DNA of 50,324 nt. Source: Thelonectria olida. Its lineage: Eukaryota; Ascomycota; Sordariomycetes; Hypocreales; Nectriaceae. This document shows, piece by piece, positions 1 through 10,491 of the stretch; the first letter of the stretch is position 1, and every line of letters starts with the position of its first letter. A program made the position numbers and the translations under genes. The stretch lies in assembly GCA_020736575.1 (NCBI GenBank), contig JAGPYM010000103.1:1-50324 (forward strand), in the 5' to 3' direction. The notes below the pieces were generated by a model. It was not told the DNA's origin. It worked only from the letters and a program-made list of their open reading frames with translations, and did no database searches.

Positions 1-85
1 TGTGGGCGCTTTAGGCTACTAGAAAGCTACGCGTTAATAATGGCAATTGATATTATGAAAGCGCTATTACCATCTTGAAGTTAGC

Positions 86-298
86 TTGGGCAAGCTGACC
101 GAAGAGGTCTACCAGCTCAAAAGGGAGTTCTTAGTTCACGCCGACTACAATTGTCCCCTGATCCAAACTTGCATCAAGAATGAATTCCAACGCTACCCGC
201 GTCAGATGGAAAGCGAGTCCATCGAGCTATCTACGGGACGTCGGGACGGTGGTTTTAAATACCTGTTGGAACCAGAATGTGTGTATGCGTCGATTTAG
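86..298 (+). pseudogene. possible C-terminal fragment of a bZIP transcription factor
   Basis: This short frame resembles the end of the zipper and the segment after it in fungal bZIP proteins. It contains LTEEVYQLKREFLVHADYNCPLIQ split as KLTEEVYQLKREFLVHA and DYNCPLIQ; a leucine-rich helix followed by H-x-x-x-C-P-L-I is common in that family. No basic region is visible upstream, because an in-frame TGA lies at 56-58 and the window starts soon after. There is no ATG for the frame. It may be the last exon of a gene cut by the window edge, or a relic. The assignment rests only on this short motif and is tentative. Confidence 0.35.
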
Positions 299-1547
299 GT
301 CAGCTTTGCAACTGTAGACAACCAACAGCAGTGGATGTCGTGTCTCTTACAGTCGAGGATACGCAAAATGTGTTTTATGGCTCTACAAGGAAGGAATAGA
401 ATATACCTGGATTTTGAGAATTTAATTGCATCCATTGCCTTTTCTTCAGCTGCAATTAACTGGCTTCACTTTGGCCCCTCTTCTCTTCTATAGATCGTTC
501 GTAATCGATCGGCACATTTGCGACGAAAATGTACGTTTGCTGTGCGACTGTCCCTCCGGTGCTTGGAATCGCGGGAGCATTTGATAGATGGGGCGGCATT
601 AGAGATTGAACGATGATAGGTAGAAGGGGGTCGTAGAAGCCCCGAGGCGAAGTCTGATGCCGAGACGAAGACTCATTCTGCTGTTGGTCATCAGTCCAGC
701 CTTCAGTCATTTTCGGCTGGACCACGGATACGTGAGCAGACGGCGCCTCTAATTGTATGTTAGCAACCTCCAATTTGAGGATCTGAGATACTTGCTTAGG
801 CTTTTCCGATTCTAATCCAGTTGTTCCTCCTAGTTGGGAGCTCCGCTCGAGGGTGATAATCCTCATCTTCAGCAGCATTGACCAATGCCGTAATTGGCAA
901 TATTATTCTCTGAGCACAGCATGCAGGAGGCTCAATATTCTTTGGGGAACTGGAGAGGTTCACTGGGAAGGCCCAGCGAGTGTTATTGCCCAGGAGGGGC
1001 ATCGGGTCAAGAGGGGCACCCTGTCAGAGGGGTCCTTTGCTGAGAGGAAAGGCCCCCTTAGCGGTATTACCCAGCGGCGGTATTGAATGAATCCTGTTGT
1101 TCACTGTGAGCAAGGACTCGGCATCGTTGGGTCTGGAGATAGGCGCTGCGTCATCGGCTGCCGCTGGGTTGCGGTCCTTATTAAATCCCTTATAATAGGG
1201 TTTCTTGCAAGGTGAAATTAGCTGGGAAGAGTGCTTTCGGTTTACTTGCCAATACCATAATACCGCCCTATCAAATTTACAGTTAACCTAACAAGAGATG
1301 CTCTTCTTTAGCTACTAGAGCTGATTCCCCGGAGGTGCAGTTGCATTAGATAAAGGAATCTGCAAAGCGAAAACTCTCTGAACATCCCAGGCAAATCGCA
1401 AAGCATTTAACATCTATTAGGTTCAGCTACCTTCATTTAAAAAGGACGGAATACATACATCTCTAAAAGTGCCGCTTTAGATTTAGCATATTATTATAAA
1501 TTTGAAGGCAGTTATCTATTAGGCATCTATTATTATTAACATAAGTA
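299..1547. other. intergenic stretch without a convincing gene
   Basis: About 1.2 kb between the bZIP-like fragment and the transposon. A minus-strand frame from ATG 866 to 456 encodes about 136 residues rich in Gln, Ser and Pro with no recognised domain; it could be a gene fragment but I see nothing to support it. The part from about 1260 to 1547 is AT-rich. No RNA gene or repeat array was noticed. Confidence 0.4.
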
Positions 1548-1549
1548 TA

Positions 1550-1598
1550 ACGTACATGATAAGCGAGTCGGAAATACAAGCGAGTCGGAAAAAAATCC
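1550..1598 (+). repeat. left terminal inverted repeat of the transposon
   Basis: Begins ACGTACATGATAAGCGAG. It is the exact reverse complement of 3361-3409. The repeated 14-mer lies at 1561-1574 and 1578-1591. Sequence beyond 1598 no longer matches the other end. Confidence 0.95.
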
Positions 1599-1655
1599 TC
1601 ACCCTCCAGATAGAATTCTAGATAAAATCAAAATAAAGCCTTAAATCAATTGAAA

Positions 1656-3311
1656 CTAATCGCTATTCTCTTCTCCAGATATTTCAACAACAATCTGACA
1701 TGTTCTTGAGTTATGACCAGCCTTACTACATATTCCACACCGCCTTTCCCTCGCCGCCCCCGACCTTCCCCGATCACCACTTCTCGATAATTCCGCCCTC
1801 ACCTGCGCATCAACGTCTTTCTGATTAATCTCATCCTTCCCCTCACCTACAGTCATCTTCCCTCCATTTCGCAGCCGGGTTCTTTTCGCTCTGCGCCGCT
1901 TGCTAAGGGTCTCATTTGACTGTCGAAGGTCCTGGACCTCAGACTCTAATAAGCTCATCTTATGCATTATTGCCTTTGTTCCCTTAGTCAATGACTTCAG
2001 GGCCTCAAGAATAGACGCAGGTGAGCTACTCTGATGCCTTTTGATTCGTCTTTCGAGGTATTCAGACTGTGAGCTAGCCTCAAGCACTGTCTTTGGTGTC
2101 TTAGAAACCCAAGGGTCGGGGAGGCCGACCTCCTCTCTAATCGGTGTTGGAGTCCGTAGCTGCACGTCAAGCTTCGATATGACATTTTCTGGGTTCAAGG
2201 GAACAAGTCCCGCCCCTCGAAAACCTCCCTCAATATTACTCCTTGTCATCGCGGCTTCGTGGGCGGCACAAAAGGCCGGGAAGAAGTCGGTCTTGGAAAC
2301 ATGGGTTATCGAGCACCTGATCAGATGCTCGATTTCTCGACCATATGCCTTTTTGAGCGGACCAAAGCACCCGACGTCAAGAGGCTGGAGTAGATGAGAC
2401 GAATGAGCCGGCATACACAGCGTGATGATGTGGTTGCCTTCGCAATATTTCTCAAAGTCGACCGAGTGGTGGCTGTCATGCCCATCGAGGATCAGAAGAC
2501 GATAGCGACCGGTTGATCGGGCCTTGGTGTGTTGATCGAAGTGTTTGAGCCACTCAAGACCTGTATCATTGTCGGTCCAGCCATTATGAGTCGTCGCAAT
2601 AGCCCAATCGTCCGGGAGGTTGCTTTCTTGGTACCAATTAGCGAGGTGATATTGGCCCGCAACCACGATGAACGGCGCGATCACCCAGCCTTCGGCATTG
2701 ATCGCCTGAATGGCCGTAACCCATTCCCGGTTTCCAGGCTGCACTGATTTCGCCTTTCCACGTCTTTCTGCGCCCGTGACAACCATTCCGCTTGCAATGA
2801 TGCCCATCATAAAGCCAGTCTCGTCAAAGTTGTAGATGTCAGCTAGGTTGATACCGTATTTCGCGATTGTGTTCTCCACGAGCCTGAACCAATGGCGAAT
2901 AATGGCCGGATCTTCGCATTTAGCCCTCTGATAATCGTATCTACGATTAAAACGCGTCTTTAGGTCTGGTTGTCGCCTGACGAAGTTGGAAGCCCAGCGC
3001 TTGCCGACGGGTGACGCGTCGCGGTCGGCGAGCAGTCGGTTGGCCATTTCTTCCACACCACGAAGCCGAGGGGGAAACCCTCGAGAGTCTAGGTCGATAA
3101 TATATTCAATAATGATCTGTTCCTCTAGATCGGATAGTTTGCGTGAATTCGGGATAATATCGCCTCGAGAAGGTTTGCCATAATATCGATCATAGAGGGT
3201 GCTAGGCGGGACTTTATATATCCTTGCAGCGGGATAGATGCGTAATTTTGGGTCGTTTCGAAGAGCCTGAAGGGCGAGGATAATATTTTTCTCTTTGCTT
3301 AACTGTGGCAT
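1656..3311 (-). CDS. pogo/Fot1-type DDE transposase
   Basis: A 551-residue transposase that cuts and pastes the surrounding element. The N-terminal ~120 residues are helix-turn-helix DNA-binding domains of the Psq/CENP-B type (PPSTLYDR near 35-42, then GKRWASNFVRRQPDL near 103-117). The catalytic core follows, with D163 in YNFDETGF, D276 in LILDGHDSHHS and D312 in LLQPLDVGCFGPLKKAYG. The last two acidic residues are separated by 35 residues, as in DD35D fungal elements. The C-terminus is basic and ends in a CCHC zinc knuckle (C525, C528, H533, C538). The ATG at 3311 lies 50 bp inside the right inverted repeat. No stop, frameshift or intron is needed, and all catalytic residues are present. 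Confidence 0.95.
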   Translation of the reverse strand: MPQLSKEKNIILALQALRNDPKLRIYPAARIYKVPPSTLYDRYYGKPSRGDIIPNSRKLSDLEEQIIIEYIIDLDSRGFPPRLRGVEEMANRLLADRDASPVGKRWASNFVRRQPDLKTRFNRRYDYQRAKCEDPAIIRHWFRLVENTIAKYGINLADIYNFDETGFMMGIIASGMVVTGAERRGKAKSVQPGNREWVTAIQAINAEGWVIAPFIVVAGQYHLANWYQESNLPDDWAIATTHNGWTDNDTGLEWLKHFDQHTKARSTGRYRLLILDGHDSHHSVDFEKYCEGNHIITLCMPAHSSHLLQPLDVGCFGPLKKAYGREIEHLIRCSITHVSKTDFFPAFCAAHEAAMTRSNIEGGFRGAGLVPLNPENVISKLDVQLRTPTPIREEVGLPDPWVSKTPKTVLEASSQSEYLERRIKRHQSSSPASILEALKSLTKGTKAIMHKMSLLESEVQDLRQSNETLSKRRRAKRTRLRNGGKMTVGEGKDEINQKDVDAQVRAELSRSGDRGRSGAARERRCGICSKAGHNSRTCQIVVEISGEENSD

Positions 3312-3360
3312 ACTTGGTGGTTGAGAAATAATTGATTAAAGGAAAATGAAGGTGGTTGGG

Positions 3361-3409
3361 GGATTTTTTTCCGACTCGCTTGTATTTCCGACTCGCTTAT
3401 CATGTACGT
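3361..3409 (-). repeat. right terminal inverted repeat of the transposon
   Basis: Mirror image of 1550-1598, ending CATGTACGT and followed directly by the TA duplication. The two internal 14-mers lie at 3368-3381 and 3385-3398. Confidence 0.95.
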
Positions 3410-3411
3410 TA

Positions 3412-3699
3412 ATTAATTTTAAAAGATATAAAATATAAGTAGCATCGCTCGAGTCCCCCTAGTAGGAGTAGTTTATGCAACTAATAAGTTAGTAAAGTAA
3501 ATAATAGAATGCTTGGACTAACTATATAGTCCTAAATATGTCGTTAGAGCTCTTTAAAAGTCTTAAAAGACTGCTCGCAATGTTGGCACACGTGCAGCGA
3601 ACCAGGCCCGTGCTCGGGTTTGCGGGGCCTCACAGATCAAAGTCTCTTTGGAAGCAATGGAATGCGAGTGATGCGCTGAACCAGCTGGCGGTGCAGGGA
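3412..3699. other. spacer between transposon and NLR relic
   Basis: AT-rich directly after the transposon, then of ordinary composition. No gene or repeat recognised. Confidence 0.4.
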
Positions 3700-6389
3700 T
3701 CACGAATCAAGCCAGTGGTCGGGTCGGAATAGACCAAGTATAAGCCACGATTGATTGGTATCGATTCGCCGCTCAAGAGAACTCAATCTAAAGAACCTCA
3801 TTCTGCCCATCTCCTGCCCTAGCACAATCACATCCCCGTGACTATCCACAGCAGTAGGCCTGTAGTCCGGAGGCAGCCAGAGCAGTTTCTCCCCCTTCCG
3901 CAGTATTCAGTCATCTTTGACGCTCAACTCACTGGCCAGCGATGTCCGATGTGGGCAACTATCAAGCAACCCGCTGTTAGGTTCCAGAGGTTCCCGGTCT
4001 ATCTTCAGATACCGACTATCCTCGAAGAAAGCGGAGTGGCCCAGACAAGGTCGCCTTCGAGCGTCTGCACAAGGGACCTCGTCTTCACATCCCAGCGGCA
4101 CGTCTAGCTGTCGGAGCTAGACAGGAGACGAGAACACTAGGGCCTGGCTGTCGTGTCTGTGATGCAGTATTCGTTGTTGTGCTCCCGCTGCCATGCCCTA
4201 GAGCCGTACTGTACTGCCCCCCGAGCCTGAAGCTAGCATCTTCGCGTCCAGGGAGAAGGAAAGAGCGGTGACGTTATTCTCGCCGCCGTTGAGTGTTGCT
4301 GTCGGGGTGGAATCTGCTATCAAGTCCCAGAGCTGTATGGACCCGTCGCTGGAGCCTGTGGCCATTATCTTGCCGTCTAAGGAGAAAGCCGTGCTAGCGA
4401 GGGTATTCGTATCAATGTTGTGTCGCTTTGAACCGGTGGCCATATCCCAGATGCCGGCCAACCCGTCCTTCTGACCAGATACCAGGATCTTACCGTCTGG
4501 CGAGAACGCGACGGGGCCAGTGCAATTTTCAAGAGTTCGCTGACGGACTTTGGTCTGCAGGTTCCAGATTATCGTCTCGTGGTAGGAGGCAGATGCCAGA
4601 GTCTTTGTGTCAGGGGAGAATGCTACGGACAGTATGGGGTGCAATGGCCCTCTAGCGTTTCTCGGTGGGCGCTTGATGTCAGATCCCAAAGAATCACCGT
4701 TGTGTCCCAAGAACCAAACGCCACAAGAGCGCTATCGGAAGAGGATGCAATACCTATGACAGTGTCCCTATGTCCGCTTAAAAAGTAGTCGTGTTGGCCT
4801 GTTATGGCATCCCAGAGCTGCAAGTCGTAGCTTGCCCCTGAGGCGATTCTCTTACCATCGGGTGAGAAGGCAGTAGCATAGGCGTCGCGATGCCACACCC
4901 GCCAAATGTCTTCAACGACACCCGTATCAACGTTGCGAAGTCCGAGCGTGCAATCTGATGACTCAGACACAACTGTTTCACCGTCTGGTGTGAAGCCGAC
5001 TCTGAAGACATTGGAAAGATGGCTCTCGAGTGTCTTGAGACTGGCTTCTGTAGTGGGATTCTAGAGTCGCACCATTCCGTCTTCTGCGCCGGACGCAAGG
5101 ATGAGGCCACTGGGCGAAAAAGCAATGACAAGCACAGGGTTGTCATGGCCCTTAAGCACTCGCTGATGGACTCCGTCTGAGCTCCACAGCCGGATGGTAT
5201 GATCAGACGAAGCTGATGCAACGGTTCTGCCATCTGGTGAGAAGGCGACGGCTTGGATCCGTCGGGTATGAGCCTTGGGCGTATCTTCAGAGCTCGCGCA
5301 ATTTCCGCTGGTTCGTCCCGAACCATCCCAGAGCCGTATCTGGTAGGGCGACGCCGACGCAAGCACTCTTCCATCTCGTGAGAAGGCAATGGCGTCGACC
5401 GGCCACTGATGGCCAAGGAAAGTCTTCTGGGCGACACCTTTGTTATCCCGTAGCTGGACAGTCAGTTCTTCTTGTCCGGATGATGGGAGCATCTTGCCGT
5501 CCGGCGAGAGAGCGACGACATTGAATGCGGTCCGTCGGCTTTCGAACTGAGCATATTTGGACGAACCGGTCTTCAAATCCCAGTGCCATACTTGGCAATC
5601 GGAAGATGCGACTACAATCGTTCCTGTTGAGTCAAAGGCGAGTTGTGCGGCGCCCGCGCTAGCATCTGCCGACAAGTACCACTTGTTGCATCCCATAGCC
5701 GTACTTTGCCGTTTGCTGAGGCCGATGCAATTTGCTTACTGTTTGGCGAGAACGCAATATCAGTTATACCAGACCCGTGTGCGATGATGTTATATCGACG
5801 GGAGCCGATAGTCGTATCCCAGATATGCAACATGCCATTGCTCCAGCCTGATACAAGCTTGTCTCCTCCAGGCGAGAAAGCGATGCAGAATGGATGGACC
5901 ATCGGGTCTAGATTAGTGTTCTCAGGAACCTGCAGGCATTAGCCCCAGACCTCGTCAATGCCTTTGATGGTCCTGATGAACGGTAGTCACTGTCCCCAGC
6001 GCTGTGTCTTGACCACACTTTGCTCCGGACCGAATACAAGGGCCGAGCCGTACGCCTGCAAAGGCGCCTGCTCGATGATGGATCCATGGCCTACAAGCAA
6101 TCTTTCGGCATCTTCCAACAGTGACATAAGCGAAGTTCCACAACCCTGCGCCTGCGAAGGAGTGTTAGTTTGTGAGATGGAGAGGTAGCAACCTGGCTAG
6201 CTCTTCACATACCGAGACGTATTGCAGTAGGCTTCTGACTGAGACTTGTCCGCTAGGCAGTTGACGCAAGATAGCCAGGGTCTCTATCCAATGAAGTAAA
6301 TGATCTCCTAGGAAGCCATGCGAGCTTGAAAGTATGTCGACTGCCTCCACGAACTCTCTTTCTTTCACATGCCACATTGAATCCTGCAA
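3700..6389 (-). pseudogene. decayed NACHT-WD40 (NLR-like) gene, WD-repeat half
   Basis: About 14 WD40 repeats can be read on the minus strand, with cores such as VAFSPDGRTVASASSDHTIR and IAFSPNSKQIASASANGK. Before them (6165-6389) comes a segment with FLGDHLLHWIETLAILRQL, typical of the linker after the NACHT module in fungal NLR-like proteins. After them (about 3780-4100) comes a C-terminal tail with LLWLPPDYRP, also typical of these proteins. The frame is broken. It shifts near 5660-5690 and again near 4640. TAG replaces the Trp of the VRLW motif at 5061-5063 and at 4198-4200, and TGA stands in the tail at 3907-3909. Two more in-frame stops lie between 5939 and 6010. No NACHT P-loop is found upstream. 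Intact family members are signalling ATPases used in non-self recognition; this copy cannot encode one. Confidence 0.85.
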
Positions 6390-7858
6390 TCAACAATTAG
6401 CCCTTGGTTTGTTTGACAGCGGCTAAGCCGATTTGACGCTTCAATCCAATCGATGGGGTTAATGAGGCTCGTACAACAAACTCTGGAGCGATAGGAATGG
6501 TGCAAAGTAGAGTCCAGAATTTCCACACCTGACAGGTTTAACTTGCTGCCTACGATGGATAGCGCAAAACAACACGTAGTATCATGGTCCCTGTGAAGTT
6601 GGAGGTCGATGGAAATAGCCTTAACGACTGCGGCCAAGAGCCGGCACTGCCTCAAGACCTTCTCGCAGGCCGACATGATCGCATCCAACAAGGCTCCTTC
6701 ACTATGATCGCCACTGACTTGATGCTTATGGTACGCCCCGAACCTTATATCTTTCTAGGCTGAGCTTACTGGCAGTTACGCAACCCACCGTACCAAACTG
6801 ATGTTCAAAGCCCACTCGTGTCAAATACGAGAATGCATTCGATACGTCACATTGAGTGTTACACAAATGGCATGACAATAGCGTTGAGCCACGTTTGTAA
6901 GCTTAGGTGCAGTGGCAGGTCCTAGTTCCAGTGACAATTATGATCGATGTCGGCGCGCGATTTCTCTACGAGGCATTGTGTACATTTCTATACCCTACAC
7001 AGAACTACCCTGGCACATTGGCAAGGACAATGTAACCCCGAGTTCGGCAGATGCCGTCCGGCACTCGAATTAAGGTTCAAAAAATTCATACCGCAGGGAT
7101 CAACAACTTATACTTCGATTGGCAATTATTAGTTTCAACTTGTCTTGGTTGGGGTTTGCTATCCCGGTCAGAATCACCTGCCAGTCTAGCTGAGCTCCAT
7201 ATGCGAGGCGCTTTATCACATAACACTAAGCTACTGTCCGTATTGATAAGTGAGGAGATGGTCCTTCACAACGGGCGAGCCATACTAACTGGAATGGTCT
7301 TAAGCCCACAGTGTCATGGTTTGGTCATTGGCGAAGTTTGTGCATCTCCCGTTAGTCGACGTAAGGACCCTCCCAATCTGTGTCGTAAGAGGTCCATCAC
7401 ATGTTACTTTCGGCCAACTCACTTCATTGGCAGTAAAAAGAATAGTAGGATTATCTGGACGCTCTCGGGAACTTGAGGCGCGCGATAGGCCTCAATTATC
7501 CTCCTTATCATAACACGCGTCATCCAGCTCAGCCGAAAGGAGCATGTGTGTACTTGCAAGTATTGTGACATTGTGTTTCGAAGTATATTTCACATGCTAA
7601 TCGTAATGCAGGTTTGTGCTCGTCTTCAGGTCCATCAGTGTCGACCAGCGTCAGATCAAGTGAAATGTGGATGTTCCTATTGCACTGTAAGGATGAGTTC
7701 GACTGAAATGACACGCGGAGATTTATCTCCGAAGATATTTTGTCTTAGTGAGTGAGAAGATTTAAAAAGCCGCTGGCCTGTCCTTTTCCGCTCCATGTAT
7801 TCTTTCCCATGACTCTTTGAATCAATATAAAGAAGATTTTACCAAACCAACATCAATA
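6390..7858. other. intergenic; possible further NLR remnant, lipase promoter
   Basis: 6390-6700 on the minus strand may carry more degraded NLR sequence (a frame with KLNLSGVEILDSTLHHSY), but the match is weak. From 6700 to 7858 I find no gene; a plus-strand frame at 7051-7476 lacks any recognisable feature. The last ~100 bp act as the lipase promoter, with an A/T-rich TATA-like stretch near 7760. Confidence 0.4.
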
Positions 7859-9740
7859 ATGTTGCTCACTTCAGCTCTTCTCAGTATCCTCAGCCTAGGT
7901 GGACTCCTTGGCAAATCTGTCCTGGCGCAAGCTCTCAATAACCCGGATGGGCTTGTTAATTTGCGGGACCTCGCTCAAGAAATAGAGAGAACTGCACCCG
8001 GTAACAAGTCAATTCCGATTGTCTTTGGTAGGTGTTCCAAGTATTCCCGAATGTAACTAACAGCGTAACAAAGTGCCTGGATTCTCCGGTTGGGGCGCAC
8101 CGCTGTTCGGTGCCCTCAACTACTTCGGGGGTGTATTTGACATCCCGAAACTCCTGGCCGATAGAGGACACACAGTCATTGTTGCTCCAGTTGCTCCAAT
8201 CTCCACCAATTGGGAACGCGCTTGTGAGCTATACAGGCAGCTTACTTTCGGAAAGTACTCTTTATCACTACCTACCTCAACATTCTTAGCTAATTGCTAT
8301 CAGCTTCAGCACGGTCAACTCGGCGACAAATTCTATTGACGAGGTCTACGACGTAGACGTTGATTACGGCACTTACTTTGCTGCAGATCCAGCTCATGCC
8401 CCGGAACAAGCCAGTACCGCCGGCAGGAGACGGGCAATCCTGTTTTCAAACTCATCAGACTTCCGTAACTGGACTTGGGATCGGCATCACAAAGTTCACT
8501 TTGTTTGCCACTCTCAAGGTGGAAACACAGTACGCTATCTCATTAGTCTGATGGCCAAAGGCACCAGAACATTGCATCCCACATACTTCACCGAGGCAGG
8601 GAGAGATGACTGGACCATCTCCATCACAACCCTTGGGACCCCTCACAGAGGAACCACTTTCATAAATGCCCTCGAAAGTTTCCTTTCCGTATGTACTCAA
8701 GCCCTCCGTTCTCGGATCGTCAAGCCTTTAAAGACTAATAAGGAGTAGCGATCGAGGAAAGAGGCAGTCGGCCTGGTCGCAAGACTCTTCGCTACAGCAT
8801 CCTTCTATCCTCCAGAGCGGAGGGCTTATGATCTTCAGCTTGACCACTGGGGAATCCGCAGAAAACCGGGAGAAACCTTCCAGGACATGCTCGTTCGTAT
8901 GGAATCAGTCAACGGCTCGGTATGGAAATGGCTGAATTCTGACAACAATGGTCTTTACGACAATAGCATCGAGGGTGTTCATGATCTTTCCCTGAAGGCA
9001 ATCAATACCTCAGAAAATATCCATTACTTCAGCCTATCCTTCCATGCAACAGATCCTTTCCCCGAAGCCTGGCCTGCATGGGGTGGGGACGCATGGGACT
9101 CCTTTCCCACCAACATAGAGAGCTTCGTCCGGGAAGTGACACAAAACATTCCAATCATCGGGAGGCTGGTGGGTATAATAATCAGCGCATTTACCAACCT
9201 TGGGTGGAGAGTCATCATGGCCGTAACCAGCTTCCGCTCTTTCGTGGAGTGGGTCACTGAAGCAGTGATAAGTAGGGTTCTCCAGGAACTGGGATACAAT
9301 CTCGTGCTTCCAAAGCCAGGAAGATACATTCCGCGAAAAGACGTCATACCAATATTGCTACCAAGTGTCTACGCAATGGGAAGCCAGGAGCTCACGCAGG
9401 TGCAAAGGAATATTCTAGGGCCTAATCTAGGGGACTGGTACCAGAATGATGGGATCGTTAACACTGAATCCATGAGCGGTCCAGACAACTTTGTCAGAGG
9501 CATCAATTCCCTACCAGATCTCGACTTTAGCATCCCCGGAAAGCGTGGAATCTACTGGCACTTAGGTGTCAACGATCAAATGGATCATGCAGATCAAATT
9601 GGTGTTTTTATTGAGCAAAGCACGGTGAGGCTCAGATCTCTATGCTGCTAATGGTCTTGCTAACTTTGAACCAGGGGGATCTCATGAAAGAGATGTACTT
9701 TAATATCGCGAATCTGATATCACGGCTGCCGGTTAGTTAG
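7859..9740 (+). CDS. secreted lipase, alpha/beta-hydrolase, resembling bacterial family I.5
   Basis: Predicted exons are 7859-8027, 8074-8254, 8304-8688, 8749-9624 and 9675-9740, giving 558 residues with every junction in frame. The N-terminus is a secretion signal (MLLTSALLSILSLGGLLG, cleavage near AQA). VPGFSGWG at about 57-64 is the oxyanion-hole strand and loop. The nucleophile is Ser187 in HFVCHSQGG, followed by TLGTPHRGT. The Ala-or-Cys-His-Ser-Gln-Gly-Gly elbow and the TPHRGT motif recall thermoalkalophilic family I.5 lipases, where Ala replaces the first Gly of GxSxG; here it is Cys. YDLQLDHWGI and DHADQIG near the C-terminus are other expected conserved blocks, the latter probably near the catalytic His. 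The ATG at 7859 was chosen because it starts the signal peptide. It should hydrolyse ester bonds of acylglycerols outside the cell. Confidence 0.85.
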
Positions 9741-10491
9741 GCTGACTAGCTCATTCTGTTGCTTGGGTCATGGTATACTCTATCCATTCGCCAGCTATCC
9801 ATGGTGCTCTCGGATACGTCAAGCAAAATGTAAGGCTATGCTAGAATGCCCAAGCAAGGTCAAGCAGAACAGACTGAATTTTAATCCTAATAAAACTCGT
9901 TCTCGCCGCTCGCAAAAAACGAATACTCCAAATCGCTCTCCCCGTGCCAGTCCTCAATTCGCGACCACGGTGGCCTCGGCAATGCTTCCATCATCGACTC
10001 CGCGCCATGCCTGTCTCCTCTAGCTTTGGTCGTTGGACCGTTAAATGACCACCCAAGGGACTATCTGGGCCCATCTTGACCCTTGACTGCAGCTTGCTTC
10101 GCATTTTCAGTCATTATCGCCCGGTCAATAGCAAAATCGAAGTAACTTCCTATATATTTCTTGATAGTTGATCCCAAATATCACACAGAGTTTCAATTGA
10201 CGCAGTGTGGCACGACATATCGCGGAGTGTTCAATTCAGGTCGGGGGGAAGTTGCGAACCCCGGGGAGCCAATCGCGGAGACCCAGTCGAGCAAATCGGC
10301 GGAGGGGCTTGACACGAAAGGGCGGGAGGGTCAACCCCGCGCTCTGGGCATCATCGCGCAGCCGCGCGGCCAAAACCGACATCTACTTAATAGGGTTCTG
10401 TTCTGATCAATCACCATACAGCCGTGAAAGGCACCATTATGCTCGCGGTCAGGATGTACTATGAAAATAATTGATGTCCTATTCTGTCCTT
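9741..10491. other. intergenic region between convergent genes
   Basis: About 750 bp separating the ends of the lipase and the reductase. No coding signal, RNA gene or repeat was recognised. Confidence 0.5.

Larger units (their letters stand above)
1548..3411 (-). mobile_element. complete Tc1/mariner-superfamily (pogo/Fot1-type) DNA transposon
   Basis: The element runs from 1550 to 3409 (1,860 bp) and is flanked on both sides by TA (1548-1549 and 3410-3411), the target duplication expected of Tc1/mariner elements. Its ends, 1550-1598 and 3361-3409, are 49-bp inverted repeats that match perfectly by eye. Each end contains the 14-mer AAGCGAGTCGGAAA twice, 17 bp apart, probably transposase binding sites. 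It encodes one transposase with an unbroken frame. The length fits Fot1/pogo elements, which are usually near 1.9 kb. Perfect ends and an open frame point to recent insertion. Whether it still moves cannot be told from sequence. Confidence 0.95.

Noticed and set aside
4802..5437. 211-codon minus-strand frame
   Set aside because: Alternative frame through the WD40 repeats; the repeat motifs lie in the other frame.
7051..7476. 141-codon plus-strand frame upstream of the lipase
   Set aside because: No domain, no homology that I recognise, and composition unlike a coding exon.
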